Assembly: GCA_016188425.1 (NCBI GenBank)
Contig: JACPHX010000016.1
Coordinates: forward strand, 86,161-118,187
Length of the DNA stretch: 32,027 bases
Source of the DNA: Candidatus Uhrbacteria bacterium
Lineage (GTDB): Bacteria > Patescibacteriota > Patescibacteriia > UBA9934 > GWF2-40-263
Direction of reading: 5' to 3'
The notes below the pieces were generated by a model. It saw only the letters and a list, made by a program, of their open reading frames with translations. It made no database searches and was not told the origin of the DNA. Each line of letters starts with the position of its first letter. Position 1 is the first letter of the stretch. The position numbers were made by a program, and so were the translations under genes. Shown here piece by piece: positions 26,303 to 32,027 of this stretch.

Positions 26303-27730
26303 ATGTTCGGAAACGGTTGGTTGGCAGCAGGGGTCGCGTTCGCCGCGTCCCTGTTCTTCATCGTCATGATGATGGGCGGGTATCTCTGCACGCTCATCGA
26401 GAAAATAATTCCAGACAGCTTTCCCGGCCTCAAGACGGCAGACGAGTTCTTCCGTCGTGCTGGTTGGGGCGCGCGGATCTTGGGGATCAAGGTTCTCTGG
26501 GTCGGTCTGTGGTTCTCAATGTACATCTGGTTCGGGGCGAGCCACATCATCTTAGTGCTCATGCTCTTTGGCATGGGGTTCTTGGTTGGCACGGACCAGA
26601 CCTTCACAGTCGAGGTTCTGAAGTCGGATACGTGGGGAGAGAGGCCGAAGCAGGCCCTTAATGCGCTTCAGACGAACTTCCAAGGGATCGGCTTGTTGCT
26701 TCATTTCATGATTCCAATCCTAACGACTCCGAGTTTGACGGTTGCGTATTACGAGCATGGAATGGGCGGGTTCACGCCGATTTCGATCGTGAAGCTCGAC
26801 GTCCATACGGAAAAGACGTCGACGCTGACGTCGACGGTGTACATGCTCTCGACGCCAGAGCCCCACATGGGGATCTCGTTCGACGAGGCGCTCAAGGAGG
26901 ATGCCGAGGCGGTGCTGGGGCTGGTCGCCAACGACCCGAAGTTCAAGAGCACCGCGAAGCTGAAGGTGAAGAGCTTTCCGCCGGACGTGGCGATGGCGGT
27001 GCCCTCGCGGTACCTCGTCGTCAAAAAGAACGACGCCATCGTCGGGCTTACCGAAGTCTGGGGATGGACGGAGTTCTGTCGGGCGGCGGATTGGTGCAAC
27101 TCGCCCCGTGAAGTCGGCCTAGACGAAGCGGGCGGTCTCGAGATTCTCGCGGGGACTGCCGCGGTCGAGATCGTTGGCAACCAGCTCGCCAGGGTCACGA
27201 TCGCGAAGGCAGCCAAGGACTCGTGTCCAGCCGAGCTGCAGTACATCGCGTCGCAGAAGCACCGGTTCGGCATTTTGTTTCTGGCGGCGGTCATTGCCGC
27301 GATTCTGGCGGCGGTCACGCTCGTCCGCAAAGGAACTGACAGCGGGATCCGGGTCGCGCTTTGGAGCGGCGTTCCGCTCGCGGCCATCTTCCTCTTCCTG
27401 GAGTTCAAACCCGCACCGGAATGCCCGGTGTTGGCGAGCACACCACCGGTAACCACAGGGGTAGGTGTCCCAGGGGCAGCAACGGCGGCGGTGGTTCCAG
27501 GAGTTGGGATGGTAGGCCCGCGGCCGCCGAATCAGTTCAGCGGAAGAGGGGCGGGAGGCGGGAGGATGGAGGCGGGAGGCGGAGATGAAAGAGATCCGTC
27601 GCCAAGTCGACCGAAGATCGCGTACTCAACGGAGATGGCGGAGAAGATCTGCCGCTCCTTCGGGAAGGATAGGGTATTTCTCGCCAAGGTAGAGACCCAA
27701 AAAGGGTGGGATCTGCCGTGTTACCCATGA
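26303..27730 (+). CDS. Unknown multi-pass membrane protein with Pro/Gly-rich tail
   Basis: SD AAAGGAG; several TM segments; FCRAADWC motif; 21 bp after the previous gene. Confidence 0.8.
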   Translation: MFGNGWLAAGVAFAASLFFIVMMMGGYLCTLIEKIIPDSFPGLKTADEFFRRAGWGARILGIKVLWVGLWFSMYIWFGASHIILVLMLFGMGFLVGTDQTFTVEVLKSDTWGERPKQALNALQTNFQGIGLLLHFMIPILTTPSLTVAYYEHGMGGFTPISIVKLDVHTEKTSTLTSTVYMLSTPEPHMGISFDEALKEDAEAVLGLVANDPKFKSTAKLKVKSFPPDVAMAVPSRYLVVKKNDAIVGLTEVWGWTEFCRAADWCNSPREVGLDEAGGLEILAGTAAVEIVGNQLARVTIAKAAKDSCPAELQYIASQKHRFGILFLAAVIAAILAAVTLVRKGTDSGIRVALWSGVPLAAIFLFLEFKPAPECPVLASTPPVTTGVGVPGAATAAVVPGVGMVGPRPPNQFSGRGAGGGRMEAGGGDERDPSPSRPKIAYSTEMAEKICRSFGKDRVFLAKVETQKGWDLPCYP

Positions 27731-27777
27731 ACTGATTGGGGCGATAGTCCCAGAAAGGAGGGAAGTGTGTGTTTCGT

Positions 27778-27845
27778 GACTGGCCACGGGTGAACGTGCG
27801 AGGGTACTCCCTCGCGTGTTCATCAAGGCCAGTCTTTTGTTTTTC
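27778..27845 (+). terminator. Large nested intrinsic terminator
   Basis: GACTGGCC..TGAAC-GT-GCGAGGG-TACT-CCCTCGC-GT-GTTCA..GGCCAGTC-TTTTGTTTTT. Confidence 0.85.
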
Positions 27846-27886
27846 CTCAAAAAAACACCCACATGCTCCGAAAACCACCCCTCGTT

Positions 27887-27956
27887 CCCCTCCTTATGAA
27901 AGGAGGGGAGGAGATATGTGTTGGATTCAGGTCCCCCCTCCCTTCACAAGGAGGGG
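27887..27956. repeat. Two tandem C/G-rich palindromic repeats
   Basis: CCCCTCCTT-ATGA-AAGGAGGGG (27887-27908) and CCCCTCCCTT-CAC-AAGGAGGGG (27935-27956). Confidence 0.75.
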
Positions 27957-27962
27957 TTCCGG

Positions 27963-27999
27963 TTGACAAAACCGCCAAAAACTGGTATATTTGGCGGTT
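27963..27999 (+). promoter_or_regulatory. Consensus promoter with embedded operator-like dyad
   Basis: TTGACA-N17-TATATT overlapping AACCGCCAAA-N10-TTTGGCGGTT. Confidence 0.7.
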
Positions 28000-28075
28000 C
28001 TACGTACCAGGTTTCGACTTGGAACACATGCGTAGTCGCGGCCGTTTTGGTCGTGAAAGAAGGAGAAAAAGAGAA

Positions 28076-28534
28076 ATGATGGAGAAAATGACGTGGCCCG
28101 TTTGGGTCATGATGATGGCGACGGTCGTCGCTGTGTTCTCGGCGTGCGCGACGTATCGCGACACACCGACGCAGCAACGTGTGGTCGTCGGCGAGGACGG
28201 CCTCGAGGGACTTTGCGAGGCCAAGAACAACGGGTGTATCCCATTCATGGAGAAGCTGACGCAGCACCAAGGTGTCAGCCAGGGGGGCAATGTCCAAGTC
28301 GACAAAGACGGCTACTCGGTCGATGGGAGCCCCAACGGCGGCGTTGGATTTTCCAGGATGGGAAACCGCTCCCGAAGGGGAGACTGCGCTCGAGTGTTCG
28401 TGTCTGGACGCGGCTGGATCTGTGCTCCGCCCAACCAAAGGTTGCATGTCACGGCTTTGGAGCCGGACAATGATGCCTTCAAGGCGTCGATTCTCGGCAG
28501 CATGGAGGTCGTGGCACCAGCGGCGCCGGAGTGA
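28076..28534 (+). CDS. Small putative lipoprotein, unknown
   Basis: AAGGAG SD; signal peptide with FSAC lipobox-like end; further Cys pairs. Confidence 0.7.
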   Translation: MMEKMTWPVWVMMMATVVAVFSACATYRDTPTQQRVVVGEDGLEGLCEAKNNGCIPFMEKLTQHQGVSQGGNVQVDKDGYSVDGSPNGGVGFSRMGNRSRRGDCARVFVSGRGWICAPPNQRLHVTALEPDNDAFKASILGSMEVVAPAAPE

Positions 28535-28567
28535 ACGAGAACTCCAGGCAGCCCCAAGGCAACCCCA

Positions 28568-28593
28568 CCCCAGCCCTCCCCTTGGCTGGGGAG
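28568..28593. repeat. C/G-rich palindromic repeat
   Basis: CCCCAGCC-CTCCCCTT-GGCTGGGG. Confidence 0.65.
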
Positions 28594-28620
28594 GGGGATA
28601 GATCTCGAAAGGAGAAAATA

Positions 28621-29439
28621 ATGATGAAGGAAATGATCGGCCTGGTGGCCGTGGTGTTCGTGACGGGATGTGCGACGACGTCGACGGCCTTGCTTCCGAG
28701 CGAGGTAAACATTGATTGTCTGTCGACGGGGGCAAACGAGGAGGATACGGCAGCATGCATCACCCTCCTCCGGAAGGCACGAGACGGCGGATTCGCAACA
28801 ATCAACGATGACGGGTCATCTGGCCACGTCACCTGCGGGAAGTTCGAGAACCCAAAGGAAGTCGCCTCATGCAGTGCCAAAGTCAGGCAGTTCAAGGCGG
28901 CGCGAGCGGAGACCAGGAGGAAGGAAAAGGAGGAGCTGCAGAAGCGGCTCGCGCAGTCGGATGAGCGGCCATCGGGTCCGATCGCGGACGAGGCGCCGGA
29001 GAGTTCGTTGGTGTCGTTTGGGCACAAGGAAACCATCCTCCAGGAGGCCGAGAACCTCGAGAAGGTCTCGGCGACCCGTGCAGGAGGAGAGGGGGATCTC
29101 TGGGTAAGCATCAATAGGGGGAGAGCATGCCCTCTCGTTGATGGGAATCCTGTCCCGTTTGACCCATCCAGGCATCCGGCCGATTCGGAGGCGTATGTTC
29201 GTCGGGGGAAGGCCAAACTTGTCGATAGAACGTCCTATTTCTGCCCCACAGGCGGAGTGCAGTATTGGACACTCGACTTGAACGAGTACATCAAACTCTG
29301 GTGTATTCGCCCTGCTGGGGGAAGGCCAATGATGGACGTAGACAGGGGTGGTGACCTCGCACCAACCCCCTACAACTTCGTCCACGAGGAGGTGATCCAA
29401 AAAGGGCGAAAGTCCACGTTTGGCATCGCCTGCGACTGA
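28621..29439 (+). CDS. Putative Cys-rich lipoprotein, unknown
   Basis: AAAGGAG SD; LVAVVFVTGC lipobox; eight further cysteines. Confidence 0.75.
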   Translation: MMKEMIGLVAVVFVTGCATTSTALLPSEVNIDCLSTGANEEDTAACITLLRKARDGGFATINDDGSSGHVTCGKFENPKEVASCSAKVRQFKAARAETRRKEKEELQKRLAQSDERPSGPIADEAPESSLVSFGHKETILQEAENLEKVSATRAGGEGDLWVSINRGRACPLVDGNPVPFDPSRHPADSEAYVRRGKAKLVDRTSYFCPTGGVQYWTLDLNEYIKLWCIRPAGGRPMMDVDRGGDLAPTPYNFVHEEVIQKGRKSTFGIACD

Positions 29440-29446
29440 TCGCGTG

Positions 29447-29516
29447 TTCGTTTGCGGTGACGCTGCAAACGAAATAGCTCCCCCATCCGCAAGGAAGGGG
29501 GAGCTGTTCTTTTTTA
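29447..29516 (+). terminator. Tandem hairpins ending in an intrinsic terminator
   Basis: TTCGTTTGC/GCAAACGAA, then AGCTCCCCC/GGGGGAGCT-GTTCTTTTTT. Confidence 0.8.
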
Positions 29517-29882
29517 GGCCGCGACATTGTTCAGCGTACTGATGACGAAGTTGGCGATGGCGTAGGAAGCGATGATGATAATGAGACCAATGATACCGTT
29601 TCGAAGCATGTCTTTTGCCTTTCCGGTCTTTTTGGTATCCTCTTCCGCTGTCATGTAAAGGAAGCCGGCATAAAGCACATAGAACAGGAAGATGATCCCA
29701 AGAACAGAGAGGGCGCCATCAATCAAATTTGGAATCAAATTCGTCGCTTCCTTCTCAATTGAGGGCGGAGTGACATTTTGAAGATTTTGTGCTGCATTCG
29801 AGAGCTGTGCATGCGCCGCTGCCGGAAGCAAAAGCGTCGCGGCGACACTGGCTCGGATCAGGTTCTTTTCGATGAAGTTCAT
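29514..29882 (-). CDS. T4SS pilin-like small membrane protein (paralog 5)
   Basis: Signal plus two TM; FLYVLYAGFLYMTAEEDTKKTGKAKDMLRNGIIGLIIIIASYAIANFVI. Confidence 0.8.
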   Translation of the reverse strand: MNFIEKNLIRASVAATLLLPAAAHAQLSNAAQNLQNVTPPSIEKEATNLIPNLIDGALSVLGIIFLFYVLYAGFLYMTAEEDTKKTGKAKDMLRNGIIGLIIIIASYAIANFVISTLNNVAA

Positions 29883-29898
29883 AAAGCGTGATTATGTT

Positions 29899-30447
29899 TT
29901 ATCTTGGAACGAATCTTGGTTCATCTGGGCCGGGGACATAGAGGGGGGGCGTGGCACCGAGATCAGGGGCTTCGGTCGGCGGAGTTGGGCCCGTATTGCC
30001 TTGCAAGATTTTTATCGTGTAATTCGCTATGGCATACGCGGCGATTATGATCACCAACCCTATGATTCCAGATTTTAGCATCTTTTTCGCTTTGTCGACA
30101 TGTTTGCCTCCCCCTTCATCGGTTAAGTAGAGGAAGCCGGCATACAGGAGGAGGCCAAAGAAGATGATGCCCAAGAGACCGAGGAAGGTCTCGACAATGA
30201 ATCCTAGATAACCATAGAAGTCCGTGTTCACGTTCCCGTACCTGGACCCGTATCCTGCCGCTTGGCCACCGATTTGTACCCCCTCGATGATTTGGTCGCC
30301 AACAGAGGGATTTTCTCCGGTTGAAGCCGCGGCTTGCGCGACTGTGTTGATTGAAAAGATGCCAAGGATGAGGAAACAAGCAACGGAAGCGATGGGCCGC
30401 CAGCGGTTTGGCCGCGTGGGCGAGTCCTGTGCAAAAGGATGAAACAT
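29899..30447 (-). CDS. T4SS pilin-like small membrane protein (paralog 4)
   Basis: LLLYAGFLYLTDEGGGKHVDKAKKMLKSGIIGLVIIIAAYAIANYTI. Confidence 0.8.
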   Translation of the reverse strand: MFHPFAQDSPTRPNRWRPIASVACFLILGIFSINTVAQAAASTGENPSVGDQIIEGVQIGGQAAGYGSRYGNVNTDFYGYLGFIVETFLGLLGIIFFGLLLYAGFLYLTDEGGGKHVDKAKKMLKSGIIGLVIIIAAYAIANYTIKILQGNTGPTPPTEAPDLGATPPLYVPGPDEPRFVPR

Positions 30448-30460
30448 AAGCTATTTCTGG

Positions 30461-30847
30461 CTAAGAATTCAGCACATCCGTAATATCTTTGATATCTCCT
30501 TGGTTTCCGGTGGGAAGAAAGAGTTGGTCGAATAAGAACGACACGATCGCATACGCCGCCACAACAATGACCAAACCCATGATTGCAGTTCGAACCGTAT
30601 CCTTTCCTTTTTGCGTTTTCTTTTCGTCTCCCGCAGCCGTCAGATACATGAAACCGCCGTACATGAGGAGGAAAAAAAGGATGATGCCCAAAAGACCCAA
30701 AATGACGTCCATGACGCGCCGAATATCTATCGTAATATCCGGATACACACTTACATCGTACCCTGCCGTGCCGGCGGTTGTATCGAGTCCTTCAAACACC
30801 GAACTCGGATCTCCGGCGGCAAGAATGAAGGCGGATTGGATCTGCAT
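30461..30847 (-). CDS. T4SS pilin-like small membrane protein (paralog 3)
   Basis: FFLLMYGGFMYLTAAGDEKKTQKGKDTVRTAIMGLVIVVAAYAIVSFLF; start placed at MQIQSAFILAAG. Confidence 0.75.
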   Translation of the reverse strand: MQIQSAFILAAGDPSSVFEGLDTTAGTAGYDVSVYPDITIDIRRVMDVILGLLGIILFFLLMYGGFMYLTAAGDEKKTQKGKDTVRTAIMGLVIVVAAYAIVSFLFDQLFLPTGNQGDIKDITDVLNS

Positions 30848-30870
30848 AACGCGGGCGTTTGAAAAAGGTT

Positions 30871-30933
30871 CCACCACACGGAGATTCCAGTTGCTGGACT
30901 CCCCGTGTGGTGGCGCGTCTTGTGACGCGCCAC
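30871..30933 (-). terminator. Two overlapping strong hairpins between pilin genes
   Basis: CCACCACACGG/CCGTGTGGTGG and GTGGCGCGTC-TTGT-GACGCGCCAC; minus-strand T5 tract follows. Confidence 0.65.
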
Positions 30934-30938
30934 AAGGA

Positions 30939-31307
30939 CTAGGCCGTTGCGTTTGAGAGCTGATCCAAGACAAAACTCGCGATGCCGTAGGCGGAGAGAA
31001 TGATCACGAGACCAATCACGCCGTAGATAAGCATTTTGCGAGCCTCCTCGACGTTCTTGTCGTTTCCGCCGGCGGTCATCCATTTGAAGCCAGAGTACAG
31101 GATGATGAGGACGGCGATGACACCGAGGAACCCAAGGAGCGTATTGATGATCCCCGCGATGATCGTAGGGAAATCGGTCTCGCTTCCAAGGCCGGCAGCC
31201 TCAGGGGTGAAGGATCCGAAGTAACCGTTCGTTGGCTGCGCGAGCGCTGGCAACGCAGCGGTGAGGGAGAGCGCTCCCCCCAGGGCAGCTCCGATGAGCT
31301 TTTTCAT
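30939..31307 (-). CDS. T4SS pilin-like small membrane protein (paralog 2)
   Basis: LIILYSGFKWMTAGGNDKNVEEARKMLIYGVIGLVIILSAYGIASFVL; GGAGG SD. Confidence 0.8.
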   Translation of the reverse strand: MKKLIGAALGGALSLTAALPALAQPTNGYFGSFTPEAAGLGSETDFPTIIAGIINTLLGFLGVIAVLIILYSGFKWMTAGGNDKNVEEARKMLIYGVIGLVIILSAYGIASFVLDQLSNATA

Positions 31308-31375
31308 AAGACATGTCCTCCGTCTAGAACAGAGGCGCTAAAAATTATATGAGGGGCTAATGTCCCTCAGTTTCA

Positions 31376-31975
31376 TCACCCCGTCGCTCCCGTTAACGTA
31401 GATACAACGAAGTTGACGAGCGTGTACGACGTAAATAATACCACAAGACCCAGGAGGGCATATAGCATGGTCTGTTTTCCTTTTGTAAATTGTTCTGGTT
31501 TGCCCATGGAAAACATCCACTGGAACCCACCCAAAACAAACATCGCAAATGCGCCCACCCCCGCAAGGCCAAGCAGGACTTTGATGACCTGGCCGATCAC
31601 GACCCGCACGTCGGTGGTGCCCAGGGGGTTGATGAGCTGCTGGCCGGCAGCCTCCTGCGCCGCCGCATCTCTTGCATCCGCAGCTTCTTGCGCCATATTA
31701 AGGGCATCCATCGCAGCCGCGGCATCATTGTCCGCAGCATCAGAAGCTGCTTCGTCGGCAGCAGCAGCGTCGTTTCTCGCATTGCAATCGTCATACTGTC
31801 GGGAAAGAGCTTGGCACGCAGGAACATTGTAGAGGACTGAAGTTGATTCGCAGACTTCCATGGCACTAGCGGAAACAAGAGCTTCGCAATCTTCTTCAGC
31901 TGAAACCAGAAGAGGGGATTGTAAGACAGAGACACAAAGAACAGAAATAAGAAAAAGTTTGATGAAACGTGTCAT
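31376..31975 (-). CDS. T4SS pilin-like protein with Ala/Asp-rich N-terminal extension (paralog 1)
   Basis: Signal peptide; DAAAADEAASDAADNDAAAAMDALNMAQEAADARDAAAQEA; FVLGGFQWMFSMGKPEQFTKGKQTMLYALLGLVVLFTSYTLVNFVV. Confidence 0.75.
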   Translation of the reverse strand: MTRFIKLFLISVLCVSVLQSPLLVSAEEDCEALVSASAMEVCESTSVLYNVPACQALSRQYDDCNARNDAAAADEAASDAADNDAAAAMDALNMAQEAADARDAAAQEAAGQQLINPLGTTDVRVVIGQVIKVLLGLAGVGAFAMFVLGGFQWMFSMGKPEQFTKGKQTMLYALLGLVVLFTSYTLVNFVVSTLTGATG

Positions 31976-32027
31976 AGATTGACTTTAGTGTACATCAAAA
32001 AGAATCACAAAAAAATAGGCGGGGGGG

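Noticed and set aside
27863-28075. N-terminal extension of the lipoprotein ORF
   Set aside because: Contains palindromic repeats and the consensus promoter; the SD-led ATG at 28076 gives a proper signal peptide.
32020-32027. Terminal G run
   Set aside because: At the window edge; likely contig-end or sequencing artefact and cannot be assessed.

Overview
The window is a 32 kb bacterial contig segment with Patescibacteria/CPR-like character: compact genes, little Shine-Dalgarno use, and CPR-style pilins and VIT1 protein. The lineage is inferred from protein style only. The first ~24.8 kb is mostly housekeeping: rpsO-NYN nuclease-pnp, dksA-like, lspA, comM, an M23/LysM peptidase, rnhB, hppA, tig, DUF167, yidD, rnpA, rpmH, dnaA, dnaN, a PBP1A-type PBP, tRNA-Cys(GCA), and an iron/Fe-S module (VIT1, TRASH-like, NifS/IscS, NifU-like, ferredoxin, FAD oxidoreductase). 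The last ~7 kb is accessory: four unknown envelope/lipoprotein genes with clear SD sites, then five tandem T4SS-pilin-like genes on the minus strand. Top second-look items: (1) an ORF-poor, promoter- and terminator-bounded structured segment (about 4803-5190) that may be an unknown ncRNA, next to a helically phased DnaA-box array; (2) a NifU-like protein whose BFD-type domain has apparently lost all four cluster cysteines; (3) 10-bp-period repeats in inverted orientation flanking a promoter; (4) an orphan SD-led envelope cassette with an operator-like dyad inside a consensus promoter; (5) a five-paralog pilin array. All calls come from reading sequence and recalled family motifs; no searches or folding programs were run.
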